From assembly GCA_009763385.1 (NCBI GenBank), contig VDCT01000325.1:434001-498000 (forward strand): DNA of 64,000 bases, given 5' to 3'. The position numbers and the translations under genes were made by a program. The stretch's first letter is position 1; each line of letters starts with the position of its first letter. This DNA is from Coix lacryma-jobi var. lacryma-jobi (Eukaryota; Streptophyta; Magnoliopsida; Poales; Poaceae). Under the pieces are notes generated by a model. It saw only the letters and a program-made list of their open reading frames with translations, was not told the DNA's origin and made no database searches. Positions 50,701 through 61,529 of the stretch are shown piece after piece.

Positions 50701-51470
50701 CAGGTGCTCTCCGAGGCCAAGGTCCGGTACCCGCACATCCAGAAACGCTCTGGCATCATCATCGGCGAGCTCCAACCCCTCGAGCCTCTCCTCCTCCTCT
50801 ATGTGGCCGCAACCACTCAGGTGTCAGCGCGGTCATAGCCGTCGAGTGGAACGAGGAGGGTCATGCGTTGCCGGTCCAACGACCGGTGTACTTCACCAGG
50901 TGAGGTGCTCCTCACCAAGATCCGGGCAAGGTCCGGTACCCCACATCCAGAAACTGCTCTACGGCATCATCATCACAAGGCGCAAGCTCCAGCACTACTT
51001 CCTCGCTCATCCCGTAACGGTGGTGTCGTCCTTTCCCTCGGTGAGATCATCAACAATCGGGAGGCCACGGGGCGCATCGCCAAGTGGTCCACCGAGCTAA
51101 TGGGGGAGACCATCACCTACGCCCCGCGAAAAGCCATCAAGTCGCAAGCGTTGGCAGACTTTGTTGCTGAATGGACCGACACTCAGCTCCCGCCGGCGCA
51201 GATTCAAGCCGAGCTCTGGACCATGTACCTTGACGGATCCCTCATGAAGACGGGGGCAGGCGCAGGCCTGCTCTTCATCTCACCCCTCGGAGTCCACATG
51301 CGCTACCTGCTACGCTTGCACTTCCCGCCTCCAACAACGTCGCCGAGTACGAGGCCCTCGTCAATGGGCTGCGCATCGCCCTCGAGCTCGGGGTCCGACG
51401 CCTCGACGTTAGAGGGGACTCGCAGCTCGTCGTCAACCAGGTCATGAAGGCCTCGAGCTGCATCGATCCC
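50701..51470 (+). pseudogene. pol: Gypsy RNase H domain, with an inserted copy of its own sequence
   Basis: RNase H motifs: YLDGSLMKTGAGAGLLFISP (about 51226-51285) and ISPLGVHM, then a frame-shifted YEALVNGLRIALELG at about 51345. At 50700-50775 a segment (CTCCGAGGCCAAGGTCCGG, then CACATCCAGAAACGCTCTGG) repeats 50925-50985 in shortened form. It breaks the LVPPQPL...LLLLYVAATTQV stretch. Confidence 0.8.
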
Positions 51471-53096
51471 AGGATGGAAGCGTGCTGCGGGGAGGTGCGC
51501 AAGCTAGAAGATAAGTTCTACGGCCTCGAGCTTAACCACATAGCTCAAAAGTACAACGAGGCCACGGACGAGCTGGCAAAGTTGGCGTCCACGCGCGGCA
51601 CGGTTCCACCAGACGTCTTCTCGAGGGACGTTTTCGAGCCATCCGTCAAAATCGGCCCAGGGGCTGGCCCCTCGACGCCACCCCTCGAGCTAGACACGGG
51701 GGCTCGACCTTCAACGCCACCCCTCGAGAATGACCCCTCGACATCCACTGATGCGATGCATATCGACGCACCCGCCTCTTGTTCATCACGACCCCTCGAC
51801 TGGCGGATGCCCTTCCTCGACTACCTGACGCAAGGCGTGCTACCAGAAGACAAGATGGAGGCCCGACGCATCACTCGAAGGGCCAAGACCTACGTCATCT
51901 ATGGCGACGAACGGGAACTGTACCGACGAAGTCCGACCGGGATCCTTCAGCACTGCATCCCACTCGAAGAAGGACGCAAGCTCCTCGACGACATGCACTC
52001 GGGGGCTTGCGGCCACCACGCAGCGCCAAGGACCCAGGTTGGGAACGCCTTCCATCAAGGCTTCTATTGGCCGACCGCCGTTGGAGACGCCAAGCGCTTG
52101 GTCCGGCATGCCATGGGTGTCAATTCTACGCCAAGCAGACGCACCAACCCGCACATGCCCTGCAGATGATCCCAATTACTTGGCCATTCGCCGTTTGGGG
52201 GCTCGACCTTGTAGGTCCCCTCAAAAAGACAAGTGGAGGGCACTCACACGTGCTCGTGGCCATCGACAAGTTCACCAAGTGGATCGAGGCTAAGCCGATA
52301 GGCGACCCCACCTCCGAGAAGGCTATCGAGTTCATCGCAAACATCATGTACCGGTTTGGGGTGCCTAACGTCATCATCACCGACAATGGCACCCAATTCA
52401 CGGGCAAAAAAGTTCACCAACTTCTGCGACGACAACAACATTCGCGTGACCTGGGCCTCGGTCGCATACCCTCAATGCAACGGGCAGGTCGAGCGCCGCC
52501 AACGCATGATACTCCATGGGCTGAAGCCGAGGCTGTTCAAGACCCTCAAAAATTTCGGAAAGGGGTGGGCCGCAGAGCTCCCCTCGGTGCTGTGGGGCCT
52601 CAGGACTACGCCGAGTCGAGCCACCGGGTTCACTCCGTTTTTCCTAACCTACGGCGCCGAGGCCGTCTTGCCTACCGACCTCGAGTACGGCTCACCTCGA
52701 CTTTGAGCCTATAACAAGCAAACCAACGACGAAAAGCTCGCCAACGCCAAGGACCAGCTCGAGGAGGCCCGAGACGTGGTGCTCATCAACTCCGCGCGCT
52801 ACCAGCAAACGCTTCGACGCTACCATGACAAGCACGTGCGCAAGAGGGACCTGGCGGTGGGGGACCTCGTGCTTCGACGGCTGCAAGATAATCGAGGGCG
52901 CCACAAGCTTACCCCTCCATGGGAGGGCCCATACACCGTAGCTGAAGTGCTCAAGCCAGGAACGTACAAGCTCTACGACGATCAGGCAGAATCCTGGCGA
53001 ACGCGTGGAACATATCTCAGCTACGTCGCTTCTACCCTTAAAGGCTTCGAGGCCTCATTCATTTGTTGCTTTGTACAAACACGCCAAAATGAATGA
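51471..53096 (+). pseudogene. pol: Gypsy integrase, frameshifted
   Basis: Order of blocks: acidic linker with Pro/Thr (51650-51760); zinc-binding HHCC part around ILQHCIPLEEGRKLLDDMHS and GACGHHAAPRTQ; catalytic core ITWPFAVWGLDLVGPLKKTS (first D), VPNVIITDNGTQFTGK (second D) and YPQCNGQVER (E). The C-terminal part RLQDNRGRHKLTPPWEGPYT is followed by a short tail, ending 53096. Frame changes occur near 52115 and in an A-run near 52407. It would insert the cDNA. Confidence 0.9.
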
Positions 53097-53532
53097 ACAA
53101 ACTCGTGCATTGTCTTTCATTTTGCTTAGCATCTTAAGGTAGCCTCGACCCTGCTTTGCTCAGGGTCAGCCTCCCTCGGGGGCTGACAAGGGGGTAACCG
53201 CCCCAGACTCCGAAAAAAAACGCGTTTTCTTTTCAAAAATTCGACCCTCATCTCGACTCGTGCCTCGAGTGAACTAGCGACGTCTAAATCCTAAAATACC
53301 TCAAGCCTCCAAGGGTCGGGAGGCGTCGACGTAGACGGCCACCTACGCCCCGGGCTACGGTACTTACCTACGCCTCCCCTCGAGGGGCTCGCGACGTATC
53401 GAAGGAACACAGACTAAGCTAGCAGAAACTCGAGCTTGCAAACAAAGAGAAGTGGTCAAATAAATTTGAAAAGAAAACAACTCCTTTAAACAAACAAGTC
53501 ATATATACAAACGGGTCTCGACGGACCCTCAT
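53097..53532. other. Gypsy non-coding spacer between integrase and the antisense ORF
   Basis: Contains AT-rich DNA and a CTCGGGGGCTGACAAGGGGGT purine-rich stretch at 53176-53197 that may be an internal polypurine tract. No gene is seen. Confidence 0.5.
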
Positions 53533-56500
53533 TCATGTCATAAAATTCTTACAAGGGCCTCGACGCCCAATTTGGCACGCAGGCCCTAATCTTCGTCGGT
53601 GTGGTACTCTCCCCGAGGTCTTCCACGGCGGGCTCAGCCTCGACACCCGAGCTAGAGGGAGGAGGGCCCTCGACACCGCTGCTGGCGTTAGGAGGCAGCA
53701 CGTCCTCCTCGAAGATCTTCGCGAGCGACGTCCTGGCCTCTCCATCTTCTCCAAAATTTTGTCGACACGACGGTTGTTCCACTCCTCGTCCTTCCCTCGA
53801 TCTCGATGAAGCCATTGGCGACAACGTGGACCGGGAAGCGGAAGCCGAAGCGGACAACCGCGAGCGTCTGCTTTACGCCATGATGGAGAGCTTGCCGGAC
53901 ACGTCCCGCGTGGCTGCGTCGAGGAAGCACAAGGCGTCGACCAAGGCGTCGCCTCGGGCAACCACACCTTCTGCCGCAGCCACTGGAGGAGCACCCACAT
54001 GGGGCCGAGCCGGTCGAGGGAAGTGCGAGCCCGCTCCGCCACCATCGTCTCGTCTTGGAGTTGGTCCAAGAGAGCCTGGTTCGTCCCGCGGAGCTCCTCG
54101 ACCGTCTTCTCGACTCCTGCGCAACAACGAGGAAGAGTGAGACTGCGGCGTAAAAAAAAACTTCGAGACCCAAACAAGGACAAGGTGTAAGCCTCACCAT
54201 CGCAATGTTGCCCCAGTGCGGCGAGGTCGCTGGTAAGGCCCTCAGCGCGCTGCTCGAGCCTGCGCTTCTCGGCCAGCATGAGGAGCTTCTCGGACCTAAG
54301 CTCCTCGATCAGCCTGCCCGCCTCCACGAGGGCCAGATCCTTTCGGATCACCTCCTGCCGCCGCCCCCTCGGCAGCTCGGGCGGTGGCGACACCGCTCTC
54401 GGCGTCTTCGGCCCCCTTCTTCGCCACCTCCGCTGCGGACGAGCGGCGGCGGCATCGCATTGAGCGTCCTCGGCCTCTTTTCTCGCCGCCTCCGCTGTGG
54501 TTCGGGCGGTGGCGGCCTCGCCACGGGCGTCAGCGGCCTCCTGCTTCGCCGCCTCAGCTTCAGCCGGGCGGAGGTGGCCTCGCTTCGGGCGTCCGCGACC
54601 TCTTTCCTCGACGCCTTGAGAGCGGCGGCGGCCTCCTCCTGGATCGGCGCCTCACCTCGACCGCCCGGACCTCCGCCTCCGCCTCGGTGAGCGGCTCGCC
54701 ATTTGGGCGTTCCGGCTGCAGCTCAGCGGCGGAGATCTTGAAGCTCCGCCTCAGCCCTCGCGAGGGCGGCCGACACCGTGCGGACCAGCCCGCCTCATCG
54801 GAGAAGACCGCTCCGGCCTCCGCCATAAGCTCGGCCACCTCCCGGAAGATGGACCGCAAACTTGCGCGGGGGCCCCCCCGCTGGGACGGTTGCTCGACGG
54901 AGACCATGTGGAGAGGGACGGGCTCGACGCGCGGGAAACGGCTCATTACTGGGCGGTCGAAGCTCGATGACGGGCAGATCCCCTCCGCCCGAGCGGCCCC
55001 GACTGCGGCCCGCCGCCCGACGCATGAGGCCCCGGGATCTCCCTGGCCGGGCCCTCGGCGCCTGTCAGCGCTTAGCCGGCGCCTCGGGCGCCTCCACCAT
55101 CATCGAGCCCGCGGCGAGTGAGCGGCACCTGCTCCAGCTCGTTTTTTTTCAGGATGGTCTCCACCATCGGCTCCTTCCTCCGCCCAAGCCTCTCCCCCTT
55201 CCCTCTCCGCAGCCGGATCGTGTTGGTCGAAGCCGCGAGGGGCGCCAGTGCCTCAGCCCCAGACACCGGCGGCGGCCGTGCTCGCCCCAGGCGCTTCCCC
55301 CGAACAGCCGTCGTGGGTGGGGGAAGGGTGGCGCTCCCAACTGGCGCCATCAGGGAGGAGGAGGGAGGGGAGGAGGCAGCGCTTCAGTAGGGTGTGGTTG
55401 TGGCGGGCTCGCTGCCGTGAGCTGGGCCCACCTGCAATCTGGAGATGACAGTGATATCCGAACCAGGAAAAAAAAAGGGGGGGGAAGAGTGCCGCGAACC
55501 TGCGGTCGATGGCGACGGCCTCACCAAAATGTGACGACGATCATCTGGCACTCCTCGAGCCATGCAGCTCGAGCATTCTCCAGCCAGCGGACTTCTCAGC
55601 GGAGAGAAGGGTGCCATACCTCGCGGTGCTCATGTGCCTCGACGGGGTCATTTTCTTTTGGAGGTCTTGGCCCCGCTCTGACGAAGCGAGTTCCACCTCC
55701 CTGGTAGAGCGCTTCCCCTGAGAAACCAGAGATGGCATGCGTCATCAAGTAAAGAGGTAAAGCTCGCGACCAACGAGGGGTGACCAAGAAAATTACCTCA
55801 CCCAAAGCGCGGGATGAGGCTTCGTGTTCAGGCAATCGCGCGGACCCAATCAGGTGCTTCGGCCCACCCCGCGGCTCGAGCCCTGCGCCTGGGCCGTTCT
55901 CCACAGGGCTGGGGATGGGAGGGAGGGCTCCCGATCGCCTACCGGGCTCGAGAGCTCGAGGGAGATCCCTCCTTCGCGCCACCCCACATCGAGTCGAGGT
56001 GCTCTGTACCGCCAACTCTCATGTGTCGGTGTTGTTCATCGGAGGCGCACCGCCCGGAGCGGGCTCCGGGACTTGCTCCGGCGCTAGCGCTGGCCGGTCG
56101 CGCCGCTCCCGCATCTAGCTTCTGTGTACCCGGCTGGCGGTGCGGCGATGGACTCCGGGGACGCTCACGCCCCTGGGCACGAGGACGCCCGGGAGGCTCC
56201 TGTCCCCTGACGCTCGTGATGGCGCGGGGCTCGCACACCTCCTCCTAGCGCCCGCTCCTCCGCGGGCTCGACCCCGACCTCGATGGCTCGGCGGCCGTCG
56301 GACCAGGAGCCCTCCGATGTGGACACTGCCGTACCCTCAAGCTCGGCCCTTCTCGAGACCTCCCGCCTGGGCTAACGCTCTCTCTTGAGGGGGAGGGCAT
56401 AGTAGTAGACTTGTTGGAAGAGAGGAGGCTGATAGGGTTCGGGGGCATTCATCACGACCGGGGGCAACGCCGGCGCAGAGCTCGACGGACCTCGGGACCC

Positions 56501-57950
56501 CGACGCGGCAGGGATCGGCGCGCCTTCCGCGTGGCTGCGTCCTCGCGGTCCCTTCGCCGGGGGAAACCTCACAGGAGGATACCACTCCTGACAGAGGAGT
56601 TGGCGGTCAGCCCTATCATCAACGACCCCCGCGCGCCTTAAGGCGCGCAACCATACCCTCGTCGTCGCTCTCCTTCCTCATCATCGCTCTCATCCTCCGA
56701 GCTACGAGGGAGCTCAGCTCGGTGGGACCCGTCTCAGGCGACGGTAAATGCGACGAGCCTGCGGCCAGCCAGTGCTCCCGAGCCAAGCGGCGCAAGTTTT
56801 TGTTTTTCTCTTTCTCTTCCTGGCATCCTTGTCTCCGTGTCTTTTTGAGTAAGAGAGGCGCCTCACCGGAGTATCCGCGGCCCGGTCCCTCCCTCCCGGG
56901 GGCCCGACGCGCGAAATGTTAACGCCCCTGCAAAAAGAAGAAGCGGACAAGACAAAACCACCAAGAAGAATGCAAAAGGGTTCAAAGGAGGAGAAAGGGG
57001 AGAGAAGGCTCGGGACAGCTCAGCTCGAGGGAGGCTTACAGGCCAGGTCGAGGCACCCCTCGTCGGGTTGCCATGGCGACCAGGTCGTGTACTCAGGGAT
57101 GAACGGCCCCTGAATCGTGATTGACACCCGGGAGACGCCCTCGTTCTGGGACAGCCTCTCCTCGGCCATCCTCGATCGATTAAGCGCCTCGAGCTGGGCC
57201 TTCGGCCCCATCTCGTGCATAAGAAGGGGGCGGGTCCGCCAGCGGGAGAACTCTTCGCTGGTGGAACACCCAAATGACCGCTTGCACGGTCAACTTCTTC
57301 TCATCCAACCAGCGTCTTCATCATCTTCATCAGCGGGGCCAGGTGGCGTTGCCTGTCCGCCGCGACGCCCCAAGGTCCACTTCTCCAGGCGTTGAGTGAG
57401 GACCCTACCGGTGTACTGTGGAAAGAGACCACCTTCATTCCGCAGATAGAACCAATGGTCGTCCCACCCCGGCCTGGTTGGTGGAAAGCTTGTTATCGCA
57501 GGTATTCGCGGGGGACATTGGCCGACGAGGTCCCAGCCCTCGCAGTGATGGCGAGGGAGCCCATGCGCACGAGCCGCCTCCCGCTGGGCTTTAGGGCCTT
57601 GATGAAGAGCTCGCCCCGGAAGAGATGGACGAACATCTCCCAGTGCGGCTCCATCTTCAGGTACCCCTCGCACACCGCGGCGAATATGGCGGCGTTGCGA
57701 GATGGAGTTGGGGGAGAAGTGCTGCAGCTCCACCTCGAAGTGGTGGGCCAGCCCCCGCATGAAGCGGCTCGGCGGGACGCCGAGCCCCCATCGGTGGTAG
57801 CGCGTGAAGCTCACCACGTAACCCCTCCGGCGGGTGCGGCTCCCGGTGCTCCGCCGATGGGATAACCCACCACGCGGGTCCCTCCTCCGGGTTGGGGCGT
57901 CAGAAGCCCCTGGGCCACCAACGAGTCCATCTCGCTCTGCAGTCACCTTC
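53533..57950 (-). pseudogene. Antisense ORF of the Gypsy element: PF04195-type domain plus coiled coil
   Basis: Minus-strand gene. The N-terminal part (57946-57290) has YVVSFTRYHRWGLGVPPSRF, MRGLAHHFEVELQHFSPNSI, MCEGYLKMEPHWEMFVHLFR and DDHWFYLRNEGGLFPQYTG. This matches the 'putative gypsy-type transposon' domain (PF04195), usually found as an antisense ORF in Tat-type elements. The C-terminal part (54393-53533) is heptad-rich (AGRLIEELRSEKLLMLAEKR, EKTVEELRGTNQALLDQLQ). Two shifts around 57490-57680 break the domain. An intron with CGATG|GTGAGG and GCGCAG|GAGTCG borders (about 54119-54203) splits the coiled coil, so it would be transcribed and spliced from its own promoter. Function unknown. 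Confidence 0.8.
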
Positions 57951-59145
57951 GACCGGGCTCCAGTCTTCGGCCGGCAGCACTTGTGTCTGGGCGGCCATGG
58001 CGGTGGCGCGGGCGGACCCGAGCAGCGTACGGGCAGCCAGGAAAATCACCAATCGACTAGCTCAGAAGGAGAGGGCGCGTGAAGGATAGGCGGCGGTGAA
58101 GGCACAAAGGCAAAGTAAAGAGTTCCTTTTCCCTCTTTCGATATTTATAAGGGCAAACCCCGACGGGCGGGGCCTCCCACGACGTAAAAAGGTAACCACA
58201 TGCATTAATGCGCCCACCTAACCGCGTCTCGAGCCGGATGCAGGGTACACGCGGCAGCTCTCCATTCGCTCCACTACCCGGGCCCGCCACGACCGTCGCT
58301 CCGGCTTCGCGTCCGCCGCCCTCTCCGACGGTTTTCCGCCTAAAAAGGCGCGCCCAACGTGCAGAAGGATTCCCAGACGACGGAGGCTTCTTCACGAAGG
58401 GTAAAACGGGCCCCGGCCCTAAGCCTCGAAGCAGCGAAGGCTGGCCCTCGAAGAGGGTTCGACAGCCGGCTTTGAGCACCCGAGTCAGGGACACCAAGGG
58501 GCGCCACTCGCGGCATCACTCGAGGGCCAAGCGCTCGAGGCCCCTCACGTGTATCCAAGGCAGGGAGCACGACGTGCAGTGAGATCCCCTCGGAGGGAGG
58601 CATCGAGCCACCGGGCCCTATCGAATGGACCCGGCACTCCTGCAGACTGAGCACCCATGCTTTATGAGATCGCCTCCGGGCTACAGTCGACCCCTATCGA
58701 ACGGGGCACAAGGTCTCACTTGGATTCCCCGTTACCAGCTCACTGGGAACCTCGATACTCGCCCGCTCGTGGTAGTACGAGGCATCCCCCCTCGCATCCG
58801 ATCGGAAGGACTCGCGGGATGACAAGCCAGGGCAAACGGCGTGCCGGACAGTTCGAAGAGCCGGCCGGCCGGTTCAGCCTGGCACCCCTCGACGAAAGAG
58901 GGTCTAAAAAACTCGGGGGCTCAACACTCCCGGACCTAAAAAACGCAACTAAAACTCGCAAAAAGCCCACGAGGGAGTTTTAACCACTCCCCCGTGGCCT
59001 CGAGGGCTACACCCGCGGGTGTCGCTCGCACGACACCCACGGAATCAAAACGACCAAACCCTCGAGACTAGTTAGCTAACCTTCGAGCTCCCAGTCGGGA
59101 GCCCCTGCTCGAGTGCAAGCACTCGAACAAGGGCTCGGGGGCTAC
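57951..59145. other. Upstream region of the antisense ORF and 3' polypurine tract
   Basis: Holds the likely promoter of the antisense gene; a TATAAATAT stretch (minus strand) lies at 58140-58149. The polypurine-like AAGGGCTCGGGGGCTAC (59129-59145) abuts the 3' LTR. No other gene is supported. Confidence 0.5.
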
Positions 59146-60337
59146 TGTCGGGGGTCCACAAAAGGGGTACCCCCAATCAACGCGAACAAATAGGTTAAAC
59201 CTAGAACACCGGTAAATAACAAACCTAACGAGACCAACCCCTCGAGGCCCACAACGCTGGCCCGCCAAGCCAGGCCTCGGGCGAGCACTCCACTAAAACC
59301 TCGAGTCCTGGCATATAGGGCTCGAGCCCCCCACAGCCGAACGCCGCACCTCGAGACCCCACGCGGGGACCTCGAGCCTCTCTGGCACGGCAGCCTATCC
59401 CTCGAGACGCTTTTATGCTTCCCTCGAGCGGCGCAGGCATCGGATGACAACCCCATACTGCGCATTTAATACATCCACCTACTCCAGTCACGTCCTCTGC
59501 AGCCCGACGTGTACCACAGTAACCAGGGCAGAGTTAAGTCTCGTTTTCACCAGAAGCATGGGCAAAAGGGCGCCAGTACGGCACTGTTAACCCATACCCC
59601 ACGCTGTTGCACGTCCAAGCCACGTCTCGAGGCCCGGATGCCCACTGCTCAATCAATTTCCACGGGACTTGTCCATACCTGCGGGGGCTCGAGCCCCCCG
59701 TAGGCGCCGCCTCGAGGCCGGCTCCGCGCCCCTCGAGCCCTAACTACTTTCATGCTATTGGAAGACAGGTACCCCAAGATCCGGAGGGACCCCGCCGTGT
59801 CCTGTACGTGCCGGAATGGGTGCTGTACGGCTTCTACATCGTCGCGTCATCACGTCCGCGCCCGGGATGGGAGCCACGCCACAAGGACGCCTCAACAGCC
59901 ACGCCCACGTCGGCTCCAGTGGCCCCGACAAGACAGGGTTCCTACCCCTCTCTGTATTGGGCATCGTACGCCCCGACACCTGTAATACCCTTGTGTAACC
60001 CTGGCCTCCCCTTGCTCTATAAAAGGGGACGCCAGGGCCCTTCGCGCGAGGAGGACAAGACACAGGTCCGCGGTTGCACAACTCCGAGAGACAACACACA
60101 AGTCCACCCACGTACACACTTGAGTCCGGACTCCGGTCCACGCTCATTGAGCTTGTATTCGCCCCTGTACAAGCACTTAGGTGCGAGTAATACAAGAACG
60201 TCCTCCCCCGCTGGACGTAGGGCCTTCTTTGCCCGAACCAGGATAAATTATTGTGTCATCTTGCATCACCATCCAGGAAGAGAGCACGCGATCACATTAC
60301 TCGTTGGTGTCGTACCCCCGGGTTCGAAACACCGACA
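59146..60337 (+). repeat. 3' LTR of the Gypsy element
   Basis: 1,192 bp, matching 45226-46394 with few substitutions but many one-base indels (for example AACCCCTCGAGG versus AACCCTCGAGG). TATAAAA is at 60018-60024. The TSD GTTCG follows. Confidence 0.94.
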
Positions 60338-60342
60338 GTTCG

Positions 60343-60484
60343 GTTTTGATTCCGGTTAGTTCGGCTCGGTTATCAGGTTATAGTTATTTTTCCATGGTTA
60401 CTGCTGGTTGCATACCTACATTGATACATGCAAGCTACTGTGAGGAGTACTATACAAATAAGGATGGTTCAGGCAGGTTTTGTT
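60343..60484. other. Right continuation of the repeat that the Gypsy entered
   Basis: TTTTGATTCCGGTTAGTTCGG continues the CGGTTCGG-rich DNA of 44395-45225. No gene is seen. Confidence 0.45.
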
Positions 60485-60770
60485 TGCTTTGTTTAGTTCT
60501 CACCCAAAAACTTTTCACATATCACATCAAATATTTAGAAATATGTATGTAATATTAAATATAGACTAAAAAATAACTAATTACACAGATTAGGATAATT
60601 TTATGAGACAGGTTTTTAAACCTAATTAGTCCATGATTTGATAATGTTATGCTATAGTAGACATATGCTAATGATAGATTAATTAGTCTTAATAAATCCA
60701 TCTCACGGGTTTTTCACGGAATACGTATTTTTTTATTAACCGATTTTTAATAACTCACCAACTAAACACC
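60485..60770. mobile_element. MITE of the GGCCTTGTTTAGTT type
   Basis: Starts TTTGTTTAGTTCTCACCC and ends CTCACCAACTAAACACC, an imperfect inverted repeat. Internal phrases CTAATTAGTCCATGATTTGA, GCTAATGATAGATTAATTAG and TAATAAATCCATCTCACGGG are those of an abundant grass MITE. No coding capacity; the TSD is not clear. Probably Tourist/PIF-Harbinger-like, by the TIR (inference). Confidence 0.65.
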
Positions 60771-61102
60771 ACCGAGTTCCTGAACCGGCTGGTCCACTCT
60801 CTCTGACACAAGAAATGGGAAAAGAATGATGCTTCAGTTAGACCCTTTTTAGGCAAACGTAGAGGCCATAATAAGGCGCTAAAAAATTTGGAGCTATGAA
60901 GTGATTTTTTACTGTGAAAATAAGTTGATTTTTTAAAAACATATATTCTATATGATTCAAATGGAATTCCTTTGTTCCTGGCCTTACGCAGAAGAGAACT
61001 GGATGGCCATCGAGACTCTTCGCGTGGAGGCAAAGAGGCCGAAGAGCTAACCATCTCTGTCGTCATGTCAACACCACAAATCTTACACCTAAAAAGACTC
61101 AA
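60771..61102. other. Intergenic DNA, no gene seen
   Basis: Nothing supported. Confidence 0.4.
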
Positions 61103-61529
61103 ATGTCATCGTCATACTCACCCTATCGCCCCGCCCGGCTCCTGATCGCCTCCTCCGCGGGTCTCTCCCGGCGCTCATCTCACGCGTATCGTGGAACCGT
61201 CCCTCGGCCACGACCACCAACTCGCCCCTTCCCTCCCGCCCAACACGACCCACGACCCCATCTCGCTGACCGCCGCTCCGCCGAGCGCGAGCACGAGCCA
61301 CTGCCGCGGGCCTCCACGAGCTCCGCCGCCGCGATGCGCTCCAACGCTTCCTTCTTCGTCGCTGCGGTCGTGAGAGCGATGGACCGCTCCGCCGCCGCAA
61401 CTGTTGTCCGACGTGAGCGCGACTTCTTCGCCACCGCAGACTCCGCGAGCGCGACCGGTCGCTCCACCGCTGCGGGCTCTGCAAGCGCGATGGGCCACTC
61501 TGCCGCGACGCGCACCGACGCGAGCGCGC
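61103..61529. other. GC-rich segment open in several frames
   Basis: Open frames on both strands (143 codons + at 61103-61534; 131, 130 and 129 codons -). A loosely repeated phrase GCGACCGGTCGCTCCACCGC / GCGATGGGCCACTCTGCCGC recurs. No domain is recognised; it may be a captured exon or simple GC-rich repeat. The LTR at 61530 truncates it. Confidence 0.3.

Larger units (their letters stand above)
45226..60337 (+). mobile_element. Tat-type Gypsy LTR retrotransposon with antisense ORF
   Basis: 15.1-kb element with LTRs at 45226-46394 and 59146-60337 (TGTCGGGGGTCC...CGACA) and a perfect TSD GTTCG (45221-45225 and 60338-60342). The plus strand holds gag, protease, reverse transcriptase, RNase H and integrase (46440-53096). 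A 6-kb region before the 3' LTR carries an antisense gene with a PF04195-type domain. That arrangement is typical of the Tat/RIRE2 group of Ty3/Gypsy. Every domain is cut by single-base indels. CTCGAG is strikingly frequent throughout. Not autonomous as read. Confidence 0.93.

Noticed and set aside
44361..60380. hAT element disrupted by the Gypsy, with TIRs CAGGGATAAGC and GGTTATCAGG
   Set aside because: The two ends do not form a convincing inverted repeat and no 8-bp target duplication could be found.
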